A stretch of 64,000 bases of DNA from F23-D06 sp045132055 (GTDB lineage: Bacteria; Bacteroidota; Bacteroidia; Bacteroidales; WCHB1-69). This document shows positions 1-8,286 of the stretch, in pieces. The stretch spans positions 124,001 through 188,000 of the forward strand of contig JBGURP010000033.1 in NCBI GenBank assembly GCA_045132055.1, in the 5' to 3' direction. Position numbers and translations under genes: made by a program. How positions within the stretch are numbered: the stretch's first letter is position 1; each line of letters begins with the position of its first letter. Below the pieces are notes generated by a model, which worked only from the letters and a program-made list of their open reading frames with translations, had not been told where the DNA came from and ran no database searches.

Positions 1-788
1 AGCCGCTCCAGGAAGTCGGCGATGAATTCGACATACTCGTCCATTGTGAAGATGTGGAAGTCGGCTGTCTTTTCGTTGTATTCGTGTTCCATGGGCGTGC
101 CTTTGAAAATCTGGAGCTGATGGAATTTTAGATGCTGGATGGGGAGCGCATTGAGGGCTTCTGCGTCTGCCAGCCAGTCGGCAGGTGTCTCGCCTGGCAG
201 CCCGAAGATGAGGTGCGCGCCCGCGGGCAGGTGGTGCTTCCGGCAGCCTGCAAGTGCCCGCCTTACACAATCGAAGTTGTGGCCACGCCGGATGCGCCGG
301 AGGGTCTCGTCACGGCAGCTCTCCACGCCTAGCTCAATGGATACGTGCATCTGCTGTTGCAAAAGTTCCAGATAATCCAATGTTTCCTCATTGAGACAGT
401 CAGGGCGGGTGGCAATGACCAACCCTTGTATATCGGGGTGCTGCAGGGCCTCTTCGAATTTTTCCTTTAGAACGGCAACAGGTGCGTAGGTGTTGGAGTA
501 AGCCTGGAAGTAGGCAAGATAGCCATGCGGCGCCCGACGCCTGTTCCGGTGAAAGAGGATGCCGTCGTCAATTTGCTGGGTAATGCTTTTCTTGGGGGTG
601 CAATAGGCAGGATTGAAGGCAGCATTGAGACAATAGGTGCATCCGCCTGTGCCCGTTGTGCCGTCTCGGTTGGGACACGTAAATCCCGCATCAATGGCAA
701 TGCGCTGCATGCGCCCGCCAAACTGCTTGTTCATGAAACAGCTGTTAGAGTGGAATCGGCGAGAATCACCCCAAGGATAGCATTCCAT
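1..788 (-). CDS. YhcC-family radical SAM protein (3' end outside window)
   Basis: The visible 262 residues match the YhcC/TIGR01212 branch of radical SAM proteins. The N-terminus MECYPWGDSRRF is typical of the family, and three cysteines at about residues 38, 50 and 53 (FTCPNRDG, then GGCTYC) give the CX11CX2C cluster spacing of YhcC/Elp3-like enzymes. Downstream segments LVIATRPDCLN and LIFGLPGET are also family hallmarks. The family usually has about 310 residues, so roughly 50 are missing beyond position 1. The ATG at 786-788 was chosen because the residues after it already align with the family; it lies two bases after the stop of the upstream lipoprotein gene, so the two are probably co-translated. 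The substrate is unknown for the family. Confidence 0.88.
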   Translation of the reverse strand, partial: MECYPWGDSRRFHSNSCFMNKQFGGRMQRIAIDAGFTCPNRDGTTGTGGCTYCLNAAFNPAYCTPKKSITQQIDDGILFHRNRRRAPHGYLAYFQAYSNTYAPVAVLKEKFEEALQHPDIQGLVIATRPDCLNEETLDYLELLQQQMHVSIELGVESCRDETLRRIRRGHNFDCVRRALAGCRKHHLPAGAHLIFGLPGETPADWLADAEALNALPIQHLKFHQLQIFKGTPMEHEYNEKTADFHIFTMDEYVEFIADFLER

Positions 789-790
789 TG

Positions 791-1306
791 CTATTTTTCG
801 TCTTTGTAAAGAAGGTTGTCGCCAAATGGATCCAGCGTGTGCAGTTTCCGCTTGTCAGGTGTGACCAGGAAGATGAAAGGCACGCGCTCGTTGTCCTTGA
901 CATAATGCCCTGACACCATGAATAACAGGATACCGTCGGATTTCAGGCTGCCACTTTCCATCAGATCTTCAAAGTCAGCACGGGTCTTGCCAATCTCATT
1001 GAGGTAGAGACTGAGATATTCGAGCGTCTGTCCTTTGCCCTCTTGCGCGGCTTGGTCATATTGTGCCTGATAGGCGGCCTCCATTTCACCCAAAAGTTGG
1101 ATGTTGAGGTTGGCGTAGCTCATCTCGGTCAGGGTATCCACACAATCTATAGTCAGGGAATCATAGCCCACAACCCTTTCTGTTTTGAGGTAGGATTTGG
1201 CGAACGGCTTCATCTGCCGTTTCAGTTTGTTGACGGCGTAGTCCTTGCAGCCTGCAAATGTGATGGCCGCAATCAGTGCCATGATGATAATTCCTGTTCT
1301 CTTCAT
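791..1306 (-). CDS. Small predicted lipoprotein, unknown function
   Basis: This 171-residue protein begins with a lipoprotein signal peptide (MKRTGIIIMALIAAITFAGC), with the lipid-bearing cysteine at about residue 20. The remainder is mixed alpha/beta with no motif I recognise; the ending LDPFGDNLLYKDEK is hydrophilic. It should sit in the outer or inner membrane facing the periplasm. It lies 12 bases after a DUF4831 gene and 2 bases before the radical SAM gene, all on one strand, so the three probably form an operon. I cannot assign a function. Confidence 0.8.
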   Translation of the reverse strand: MKRTGIIIMALIAAITFAGCKDYAVNKLKRQMKPFAKSYLKTERVVGYDSLTIDCVDTLTEMSYANLNIQLLGEMEAAYQAQYDQAAQEGKGQTLEYLSLYLNEIGKTRADFEDLMESGSLKSDGILLFMVSGHYVKDNERVPFIFLVTPDKRKLHTLDPFGDNLLYKDEK

Positions 1307-1318
1307 AGTGTCCGGATG

Positions 1319-2419
1319 CTAAAAGGCGAAGCCGATTTGCTTGATAATCAATTTGTCCTGATGCAAGGGCAGGGTCTGGATCTCGCCCAGCTGACGTAGG
1401 CTGACGACGCCGAAATCGTGGATTTTATTGTGGTTGTGCATCAGTGCCACTTGCGCAGGCACCGCTTTGCGATAGCGGTATCCCGTACCTTTGGATGAGT
1501 TTTCTTCTTTTACCCCTTCTGCATTGCGGTTGAAGAGAGACTGGATGTCAATGGCGTAGAGGTTGGCATTGTCGGTCAGCCGTTCCAAGGACAATCCGCT
1601 CTCCGTGCTGAAGGCAAATGCGGGAGTGGAACCCTGAAGTTCAGGGATGACGTAGAAGGTGTATTCGGTAATATCTTCGGTGGTCAGGCCGGTGAAGAGG
1701 CTGAGGTAGTTGTTTTCCCATTGTTTCAGTTCCTGCAACATGGTCTCTATAGTCTCGGCAGAGTAGGGGGTCTCCTGCTCGCCGGATATGAGGCCGTATT
1801 GGTCCTTGCGGCTCTTGCTGATGGCGTCAGCGGCCTCCTGTGCTTTCTGACTGTTGGTCTTGGAAACAGTCTTTGTCCTGTTGGCGGGGACTTGCGTTAC
1901 AATGCCGTCGATGATTTTGGTCTCCACGAAGGCGTCTTCAGTTTGGGTGTAAGACAAATCCGAATAGTTCTTGAAGAAATCAGGCACAGGCTCCGTGTAG
2001 GTGGTGTAGCTGCTGAGTGTTCCAAGCTGTTGTTCGCAGCCTTTGCTGGTGGCCAATTTCGCCAGCAGGTTGTCTTTTTTCTGCTGTACCGATAGCTCCA
2101 CAAGGTAGGTGTGGCTGTAGTCGGGCACCTCGATCGGCTCAATGGTTACGGTTCCCAGTTTGTAATAGGTCTTATTCTCCTGGATGACGTTGGTCAAGCC
2201 CAGCAGACTCTGTGCAAAATCGGCGTAATAGCCTTTGTGTTCTTGGACTTTGGAGACGGAGACGGTCATCTTGAGTGCGGTGGTCGGCAGCGCATAGCGG
2301 AAGGTGTTCCCTTTGACGGTAATGCCGCTGTCCAATGGCAGGGGATAGACGTTTTGCTGCGCGTTAGTAAAGCTCGTGCAAAGAGTTATTATGATGAATG
2401 CTGCCAATAGTTTTTTCAT
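1319..2419 (-). CDS. DUF4831 family exported protein
   Basis: This is a 366-residue protein with a clear signal peptide (MKKLLAAFIIITLCTSFTNAQ). The N-terminal part (YPLPLDSGITVKGNTFRYAL) and later segments such as KYYKLG-like strands and SGEQETPYSAETI resemble DUF4831, a family of exported proteins found in Bacteroidales and without known biochemical activity. No catalytic motif was seen. It is the first gene of a three-gene minus-strand unit that continues into the small lipoprotein and the YhcC-like radical SAM gene. The family call is from recognition of the pattern, not from a search. Confidence 0.75.
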   Translation of the reverse strand: MKKLLAAFIIITLCTSFTNAQQNVYPLPLDSGITVKGNTFRYALPTTALKMTVSVSKVQEHKGYYADFAQSLLGLTNVIQENKTYYKLGTVTIEPIEVPDYSHTYLVELSVQQKKDNLLAKLATSKGCEQQLGTLSSYTTYTEPVPDFFKNYSDLSYTQTEDAFVETKIIDGIVTQVPANRTKTVSKTNSQKAQEAADAISKSRKDQYGLISGEQETPYSAETIETMLQELKQWENNYLSLFTGLTTEDITEYTFYVIPELQGSTPAFAFSTESGLSLERLTDNANLYAIDIQSLFNRNAEGVKEENSSKGTGYRYRKAVPAQVALMHNHNKIHDFGVVSLRQLGEIQTLPLHQDKLIIKQIGFAF

Positions 2420-2440
2420 AAACGCGTGTTTTTATTGTTC

Positions 2441-2501
2441 TTCGATTTTCAGTCTTCAGTCTTAATAGTTTCTATTCTCTAAACTCTAAACAGTTGTTAT
2501 C
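2441..2501 (-). repeat. Purine-rich TTTAGAG tract after a stop codon
   Basis: Read in the sense of the zinc peptidase gene, the sequence right after its stop contains two direct TTTAGAG units, then AATAGAAAC. It is one of several stop-proximal purine-rich tracts in this window (see findings). Confidence 0.5.
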
Positions 2502-3188
2502 TTATCTTCTATTTCCCATAACCAGGGAGAGGTAGTAAAGCAATGTGGCGAGGGAAGAGAGTGCGGCGATGAGGTAGGTGCGGGCAGCCCATTTGAGCGC
2601 GTCCTTGGCCTTTTCGGTCTCCTGTCCGGAGGTGATGCCGGTGTTGTCGAGCCAAGCGACGGCGCGCTCGGAAGCGTTGTATTCCACAGGCAGTGTGATG
2701 ATGGAGAACAGGGTCGTGAGGGCGAAGAGCGCAATGCCGACGATGAGTACCCATTGGCCGAGGAAACTGGAGAATGACAAGATGATGATACCGGCCAGCA
2801 GGATCCATTGAGACCATTGGGAGCCGAACTGGACCATGGGGACCATGTTGGAGCGCATGGTGAGCCAGCGGTAGGCGGTGGCGTGCTGCACGGCGTGTCC
2901 GCACTCGTGCGCGGCTACGGCTGCCGCCGCGATGCTGTTGCTGTTGTACACACCTTGGCTGAGGTTGACGGTCTTGGTCTGCGGGTTGTAGTGGTCGGTG
3001 AGCTGACCTGCGATACAGGTTACGGAAACATCGTGGATATCGTTGTCGTGGAGCATTCTCTCAGCCACCTCTTTGCCGGTCAGACCGCTGGAGAGGGGTA
3101 TCTTGGAGTATTGCTCGATGCGTTTGTTGAGGGTTCTGCTGACGATAAGGCTCAGCACCATGAAAACAATAAAGATTATCCAATACAT
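2502..3188 (-). CDS. Membrane zinc metallopeptidase, YugP-like (Zn_peptidase_2)
   Basis: This 228-residue protein begins with a transmembrane segment (WIIFIVFMVLSLIV). The zinc-binding HECGH motif lies at residues 94-98 (AAHECGHAVQHA), followed by hydrophobic segments at about 125-165 and 205-225. This is the architecture of the neutral zinc metallopeptidase 2 family (B. subtilis YugP), an inner-membrane family whose substrates are not established. It stands alone, divergent from the sigma-54 regulator. A -7 box (TACTTTTG) lies at 3224-3217, giving a leader of about 20 bases, which supports the ATG at 3188. Confidence 0.88.
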   Translation of the reverse strand: MYWIIFIVFMVLSLIVSRTLNKRIEQYSKIPLSSGLTGKEVAERMLHDNDIHDVSVTCIAGQLTDHYNPQTKTVNLSQGVYNSNSIAAAAVAAHECGHAVQHATAYRWLTMRSNMVPMVQFGSQWSQWILLAGIIILSFSSFLGQWVLIVGIALFALTTLFSIITLPVEYNASERAVAWLDNTGITSGQETEKAKDALKWAARTYLIAALSSLATLLYYLSLVMGNRR

Positions 3189-3216
3189 TGCGGTAAGTTT
3201 GAATAGATTAGCGGCG

Positions 3217-3245
3217 CAAAAGTATGCTTTTTTTTTGTATTTTTG
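3217..3245. promoter_or_regulatory. Divergent Bacteroidota-type promoters
   Basis: Two -7 boxes matching TAnnTTTG face away from each other: TACTTTTG on the minus strand (3224-3217) for the zinc peptidase, and TATTTTTG on the plus strand (3238-3245) for the sigma-54 regulator. They are only 13 bases apart, so polymerase binding at one probably interferes with the other. Confidence 0.6.
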
Positions 3246-3268
3246 CGCCCCATATATGAGATTTGTTT

Positions 3269-4492
3269 ATGAGTGCCAACTTTGATGCCATCAAACGCCG
3301 TTATAACATCATAGGCTTTGACCCTGCCTTGGAGCGGGCCATTGACATTGCCGTGCAGGTGGCTGCCACCGACTTGTCCGTGTTGGTGGTCGGCGAGAGC
3401 GGTGTGGGCAAGGAGAATTTCCCAAAAATCATCCACGACAACAGCAGCCGTAAACAGGGCAAGTACATTGCCGTGAACTGCGGCGCAATTCCGGAAGGCA
3501 CCATAGACTCAGAATTGTTCGGCCATGAGAAGGGAGCGTTCACCGGTGCTGTGGAAGGTCGCAAGGGCTATTTCGAGGATGCTGACGGTGGCACGATTTT
3601 CCTGGATGAGGTGGCAGACCTTCCGTTGGCGACCCAAGTGCGTCTGCTCCGTGTGTTGGAGAACGGTGAATTTATCCGCGTGGGATCTTCCAAAGTACAG
3701 CGGACGAATGTGCGTGTGGTGGCGGCCACCAACGTGAACATTGCTGACCGCATCGCGAAGGGCAAGTTCCGCGAGGACCTCTATTACCGTCTCAGCTCCG
3801 TCGTTATCCATCTGCCCGCTCTGCGCGAACGTAGGGAGGATATCTATCCACTGTTCGTGAAGTTTGCCAGCGATTTCTCCGCCAAGTATCATTGTCCGAT
3901 GCTTACGTTGACCGACGATGCAGTGGAGGAACTCAAGAACTACCGTTGGCCCGGCAATATCCGCCAGCTCAAGAATGTGACCGAGCAGATTTCCATTTTG
4001 GAGAAGAACAGGACGGTAGATGCAGCGGCATTGAAGCCGTATCTGGTTTCCCCTTCGAGCACGAACCTGCCGGCTTTGGTGCGCACGGAAGCTGACAGCA
4101 ATGAGAGTTTCCAGCGCGAGATACTTTTCAAATTCATTGCAGAATTGCAGCGTGAGATTTCGGAACTGAAAACGGTTGTGAACCATTTGGCCAACGGCAC
4201 GATGCCCGAAACCCACAGTGTGCCCCTTAAGGAATACCCGCTGGAGGATAACGAGTTGGATTATCAGATCACGCGTGCCACGGTGCCCGACAAGAGCATT
4301 CCCGAGCCGCATTACGAGGAGTCTATCATCATCGAGGACAACGACCTGTCGCTGGGTACGCTCAATAAAGCCGCCATTATCAAGGCGTTGGAGCGTCATA
4401 ACAACAATCGCAAGCTGGCTGCCGAGGAGTTGAAAATCTCCGAGCGCACGCTTTATCGGAAAATCAAGGAGTATAAACTGAACGACAAGTAG
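3269..4492 (+). CDS. Sigma-54-dependent transcriptional activator without receiver domain
   Basis: This 407-residue protein is almost entirely a sigma-54 activator AAA+ domain plus a Fis-type helix-turn-helix. Walker A is GESGVGKE (about 42-49), the sigma-54 contact loop GAFTGA is at 89-94, and Walker B GGTIFLDE is at about 107-114. The C-terminus (AAEELKISERTLYRKIKEY) is the DNA-binding helix pair. Only about 15 residues precede the AAA+ fold, so there is no response-regulator or sensor domain; control must come from a partner or be constitutive. I chose ATG 3269 rather than the in-frame TTG at 3263. It is followed with no gap by lptE. Confidence 0.92.
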   Translation: MSANFDAIKRRYNIIGFDPALERAIDIAVQVAATDLSVLVVGESGVGKENFPKIIHDNSSRKQGKYIAVNCGAIPEGTIDSELFGHEKGAFTGAVEGRKGYFEDADGGTIFLDEVADLPLATQVRLLRVLENGEFIRVGSSKVQRTNVRVVAATNVNIADRIAKGKFREDLYYRLSSVVIHLPALRERREDIYPLFVKFASDFSAKYHCPMLTLTDDAVEELKNYRWPGNIRQLKNVTEQISILEKNRTVDAAALKPYLVSPSSTNLPALVRTEADSNESFQREILFKFIAELQREISELKTVVNHLANGTMPETHSVPLKEYPLEDNELDYQITRATVPDKSIPEPHYEESIIIEDNDLSLGTLNKAAIIKALERHNNNRKLAAEELKISERTLYRKIKEYKLNDK

Positions 4493-5020
4493 ATGAAACG
4501 GATGGTGTGCCATAGAATCCTCGTGCGTGTCTGGGTGTTGGTGAGCATTGTTGCACTGCTTTCCGCCTGCCGGATGTCGGTGTCGCTGACGGGTGGTACG
4601 ATTGACCCACGGGCCAAGACTGTGGCTGTCAACACCTTCCCCAACAATTCTTCATTGGTAAATCCTATGTTGAGCCAGTCTTTCACTACTGCGCTGAAGG
4701 ACAAGATCCAGGGGCAGACGCCGTTGACGATTGTGAGCCGCCAGGGCGATTATGAGATTGAGGGAGAGATTGTCAACTACGTCATTTCGCCTGTGGCCAT
4801 CCAGGGTAACGAAACCGCGGCCATGAACCGCCTGACCATCACCGTGAAGGTGCGCTTTGTCAACAAGTTTGACGAAACCAAGAATTTTGAGCAGACCTTT
4901 TCCCGGTACGCCGATTACGCAAGCTCGCGCAATTTCAGCAGTGTGGAAAGCACGCTGGTGACGGAAATCAGCGATGCATTGACCGATGATATTTTCAACA
5001 AGGCATTCGTGAATTGGTAA
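4493..5020 (+). CDS. lptE: LptE-like LPS-assembly lipoprotein
   Basis: This 175-residue protein has a lipobox ending at Cys26 (VALLSAC) followed by the Bacteroidota LptE pattern: SVSLTGGTIDPRAKTVAV, then NPMLSQSFTTALKDKI and YEIEGEIVNY. LptE is the outer-membrane lipoprotein that plugs the LptD translocon for lipopolysaccharide. The start codon lies immediately after the stop of the sigma-54 activator, so the two are co-transcribed. The order sigma-54 activator, lptE, TPR protein, secG is, from memory, recurrent in Bacteroidales. Confidence 0.85.
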   Translation: MKRMVCHRILVRVWVLVSIVALLSACRMSVSLTGGTIDPRAKTVAVNTFPNNSSLVNPMLSQSFTTALKDKIQGQTPLTIVSRQGDYEIEGEIVNYVISPVAIQGNETAAMNRLTITVKVRFVNKFDETKNFEQTFSRYADYASSRNFSSVESTLVTEISDALTDDIFNKAFVNW

Positions 5021-5058
5021 TGTTTATTTTGTAAATCCGCATATAATAATATATTGTA

Positions 5059-5688
5059 ATGGAGAAAGTGTTTTTGAATGATTTCATAGAGGTGGAGGAT
5101 GCCGGCAGCGCGCAGGAGAAGCTGGTTGCGTTGCAGAAGCGTTATCCTGCCTCTTCTTTCATCAATGTGCTGTGTTTGCGGTTGCTGCCCGCCCGTGCAC
5201 AAGCGAAGAGCCGAGCTCGCATGTTGCTGACCCTGCCCAATGTATTGAAACTCAGCGAGCTGAACTTGGAGCTGATGCCCGTGGCACAACAGGCGAAAGT
5301 GAAGCCTGCGCTTATGCATGTGGAAAGCCGCCGGGCCCAGGAAGATGAGGAGACGCTGCAGCCCGTGTTTGTCAAGCACCAAACCGAAGACCACGACACG
5401 AAGCAAGCTCTCATAGATCAGTTGATTGAAAAATTCTCCAAGGATGCGCCGAAAATCATCTACTCCCCTGAAACACATGACGGTGAGGCCAATTATGGAG
5501 AAGAGAGTCTGGAAGAGGATCCTAATATTGTAAGTGAAACATTGGCAGCGATTTACGCCCAGCAGGGCTATTATCAGAAGGCCATCCAGATGTATGAAAT
5601 TTTAAAGTTGCATTTTCCAGAAAAAAGTTGTTATTTTGCAGCCCTAATTGAAAATCTGCAAAAGGATTTGGAAAATTCGGAAAATTAA
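5059..5688 (+). CDS. TPR-containing protein between lptE and secG
   Basis: This is a 209-residue soluble protein. The C-terminal part (ETLAAIYAQQGYYQKAIQMY, then LHFPEKSCYFAALI, about residues 155-200) reads as one tetratricopeptide-type helix pair plus a capping helix. The N-terminal half is helical and charged with no recognised domain. No signal peptide was seen. Position between lptE and secG suggests a scaffold for envelope biogenesis or secretion, but that is inference from context only. Confidence 0.75.
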   Translation: MEKVFLNDFIEVEDAGSAQEKLVALQKRYPASSFINVLCLRLLPARAQAKSRARMLLTLPNVLKLSELNLELMPVAQQAKVKPALMHVESRRAQEDEETLQPVFVKHQTEDHDTKQALIDQLIEKFSKDAPKIIYSPETHDGEANYGEESLEEDPNIVSETLAAIYAQQGYYQKAIQMYEILKLHFPEKSCYFAALIENLQKDLENSEN

Positions 5689-5725
5689 CATAGTATTAAT
5701 CAATAAATTAAAAAAACAGAAACTA

Positions 5726-6031
5726 ATGTTCACACTTTGCGTTGTATTAATCATTCTGGCCTGTGTAGTACTGGCATTTGTTGTCTTGATTCAGAACTCC
5801 AAGGGTGGCGGTTTGGCCTCTAACTTCGCCTCTTCCAACCAGATTATGGGTGTTCGCAAGACTGCCGACGTGCTGGAGAAGACCACGTGGGGTATTGCCG
5901 CTTTTATCATGGTACTCTGCTTCGCTTGCGCTTTTATGTCCAAGAGCGAGGTTAAATCCCTGAGAGGAAACCAGGTTCAGACAGAACAAACCCAAGAAAC
6001 AGGTAGCACGCAGTCACAGACCCAAGAGTAG
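5726..6031 (+). CDS. secG: SecG subunit of the Sec translocon
   Basis: The 101-residue product has two transmembrane segments (residues 1-22 and about 50-70) around the SecG loop QNSKGGGLASNFASSNQIMG, with a hydrophilic Gln/Thr-rich tail. SecG assists SecYE/SecA-driven protein export in the inner membrane. I use the ATG at 5726, because the open frame upstream would add a basic leader not found in SecG and overlap the preceding gene. Confidence 0.92.
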   Translation: MFTLCVVLIILACVVLAFVVLIQNSKGGGLASNFASSNQIMGVRKTADVLEKTTWGIAAFIMVLCFACAFMSKSEVKSLRGNQVQTEQTQETGSTQSQTQE

Positions 6032-6039
6032 TCTGCGTA

Positions 6040-6047
6040 TATTTTTG
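6040..6047 (+). promoter_or_regulatory. Candidate -7 box for trigger factor
   Basis: TATTTTTG matches the TAnnTTTG consensus and lies about 70 bases before the tig start codon. This would allow tig-clpP-clpX to be transcribed independently of secG. Confidence 0.4.
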
Positions 6048-6117
6048 AGTAAATGGACATGCAACACCGTATGGCGCTGTGTGTCTTTTAGTTTATGAAT
6101 TATTTCAAAGTTAGAAT

Positions 6118-7599
6118 ATGAATATCAAACACGAAAATGTTCCGGGACAGTTACAGGAAGTAACGATTGAGATTAACAAGGAAGATTATGCAGCCGAATT
6201 GGATGCTGCGTTGAAGAAACAGAGACGTACCGCAACGGTTCCGGGATTCCGTCCCGGCAACGCCCCGATGGGTATGATCAAGAAGATGTACGAGAAGCCC
6301 ATCATGGTTCAGGAGATTGACAATATCGTCAACCGCGAGATGGACAAGTTCATGAAGGACAATGAGGTACGCTATATCTTTGAACCGATTCCCGTGGAAG
6401 GCAAATCCAAGGTTAACTTTGATGAGCCGGACCATTTCGAGTTCGTATATGAGTACGCTTTGGCTCCTGAGGTCAAGGTTGACTACGCAAAACTGCCCAA
6501 AGTGGTAGATTTTGAGATTCAGCCCACTGAAGAGGATCGCGAAGGCTTTATCAAACAACTCCGCGAGCGTCATGGCAACTATGTGACCCCTGAAACCATC
6601 GAGGCTGGAGATAGCGTGTCTGTCAAGTTGGATGAGGAAAAAGAGGGTTTCTTCTTCATGCGCGACCTGACGGATGCAGCTCAGAAGAAGCTCATGGGCA
6701 AGAAGAAGGACGATGCTGTTACCGTCGCTTGGAGAAAGGCTTTTGCCTCTGAGATGGCTTTGGCCCGCTTCCTCAAGGTGGAAGAAAAAGACCTGGAGGC
6801 TGAAAATGAGTACAAATGCAAAGTCACCATCAAGCACATCGGTCGCATTGAGCCCGCTGAACTGAATGAGGAATTCTTCAAGAAAGCTTATCCCGACGGT
6901 TCTGTCAAGAATGAGAAAGAGCTGAAAGCGGAAGCCGACAAGGTGGTTCTCAGCCAATACAAACCCGAGCTGGATCGTCAGTTTATGAACGACGCCATCG
7001 AGATGTTGATTGACAATGTGAACGTGGAGCTTCCCGATGAGTTCATCAAACGCTATATCCTGCTTACCCAGAAGGATATGACCGCTGAAACGCTGGAAAC
7101 CAAATACAACGACTACAAACGTGCTTTCCAATGGCAGATTTTGGAAGGTAAGATTGTGGAAGGCAGCGATATCAAGGTGGAAATGGACGACGTGAAGAAC
7201 TATTTCCGTGACTATTTCATCAAAAATTACTTCGGCAACTTCAATATGGACGATGTGAAAGACCGTGTGGAGGAACTCGTGAAACAATCCATGGAGAATA
7301 AGGAGTATGTGAAGAACGTTTATGACATGCTCTTCGACCAGAAACTTACCGAGTTGTTGCGCTCCAAGCTGAACATCGACCACAAAAAAGGCGATATCAA
7401 AGCATACGTCGATATGCTGACCGCTCGTATGGAAGGCAAGCAGGGCAAGACTCCGGCCAAGAAGACTGCTGCCAAGAAGACGACAAAGAAAGAGGTGAAA
7501 GAGGATCAAGAGGAGAATGAGGTAAAAGAAGTGAAGGCCAAGAAAGCTCCTGCAAAGGCTAAAACTGCCAAGACAACCAAAACCAAGAAAGAAGAGTAA
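6118..7599 (+). CDS. tig: Trigger factor with lysine-rich C-terminal tail
   Basis: This 493-residue ribosome-associated chaperone starts with the ribosome-binding domain (the signature region is PGFRPGNAPMGMIKKMYEKP), followed by a divergent FKBP-like domain (about 150-250) and the helical substrate cradle. Family members are usually about 430-450 residues. The extra part is a tail from about residue 437 dominated by Lys, Ala, Thr and Glu (PAKKTAAKKTTKKE, then KAKKAPAKAKTAK). The gene heads the tig-clpP-clpX order, a common arrangement linking nascent-chain folding and degradation. Confidence 0.95.
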   Translation: MNIKHENVPGQLQEVTIEINKEDYAAELDAALKKQRRTATVPGFRPGNAPMGMIKKMYEKPIMVQEIDNIVNREMDKFMKDNEVRYIFEPIPVEGKSKVNFDEPDHFEFVYEYALAPEVKVDYAKLPKVVDFEIQPTEEDREGFIKQLRERHGNYVTPETIEAGDSVSVKLDEEKEGFFFMRDLTDAAQKKLMGKKKDDAVTVAWRKAFASEMALARFLKVEEKDLEAENEYKCKVTIKHIGRIEPAELNEEFFKKAYPDGSVKNEKELKAEADKVVLSQYKPELDRQFMNDAIEMLIDNVNVELPDEFIKRYILLTQKDMTAETLETKYNDYKRAFQWQILEGKIVEGSDIKVEMDDVKNYFRDYFIKNYFGNFNMDDVKDRVEELVKQSMENKEYVKNVYDMLFDQKLTELLRSKLNIDHKKGDIKAYVDMLTARMEGKQGKTPAKKTAAKKTTKKEVKEDQEENEVKEVKAKKAPAKAKTAKTTKTKKEE

Positions 7600-7611
7600 A
7601 ATCGCACTACG

Positions 7612-8286
7612 ATGAGAGACGAATTCAGAAACTATGCGCTGAAGCAGCATGGTATCAGCAGTCTGCGCATGGATCGCTATGCTTCCATGACGCGCAATTA
7701 TATCACGCCTTACATCATCGAGGAGCGTCCGATGAACATCACACAGCTGGACGTGTTTTCCCGCTTGATGAAAGACAGAATCATCTTCTTGGGCGTACCC
7801 ATTGACGATGACGTGGCCAACATTATCCAAGCTCAGTTGCTGTTTCTGGAATCCCAGGATCCCGACCGTGACATCCAGATTTATCTGAACAGTCCCGGAG
7901 GCCAGGTGTATGCTGGTTTGGGTATCTATGATACCATGCAGTATCTGAAACCCGATGTTTCCACCATTTGCACGGGCATGGCCGCCTCTATGGCTGCCGT
8001 GTTGCTGTGTGCCGGTGCCAAAGGCAAGCGTTTCGCCCTGCCACACTCCCGCGTGATGATTCATCAGCCGATGGGTGGTGCACAAGGCCAGGCTTCCGAC
8101 ATTGAGATCGAGGCCCAGGAGATCATGAAGATCAAACGCGAGCTTTATGAGATCATTGCTGAACATACGGGCAAGGACTTCGACCAGGTTTGGAAAGACT
8201 GCGACCGCGATCACTGGATGATTGCCTCCGAAGCCAAAGAATACGGTCTTATCGACCAAGTACTCTCCAACGAGCGCAAGAAATAA
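7612..8286 (+). CDS. clpP: ATP-dependent Clp protease proteolytic subunit
   Basis: This 224-residue serine peptidase shows the nucleophile Ser126 in TGMAASMAAV and His151 in RVMIHQPMGG, with the third residue an Asp near 200 (the KDCDRDHWM region). The N-terminal extension of about 25 residues before the conserved core is typical of Bacteroidota ClpP. It forms a barrel that degrades substrates fed by ClpX, encoded next. Its stop (TAA 8284-8286) overlaps the ATG of clpX by one base, so the two are translationally coupled. Confidence 0.96.
   Translation: MRDEFRNYALKQHGISSLRMDRYASMTRNYITPYIIEERPMNITQLDVFSRLMKDRIIFLGVPIDDDVANIIQAQLLFLESQDPDRDIQIYLNSPGGQVYAGLGIYDTMQYLKPDVSTICTGMAASMAAVLLCAGAKGKRFALPHSRVMIHQPMGGAQGQASDIEIEAQEIMKIKRELYEIIAEHTGKDFDQVWKDCDRDHWMIASEAKEYGLIDQVLSNERKK

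Noticed and set aside
6151..8259. A 702-codon open frame antisense to tig and clpP
   Set aside because: It mirrors two strongly supported genes and its translation has no recognisable domain; the openness follows from codon choice on the coding strand.
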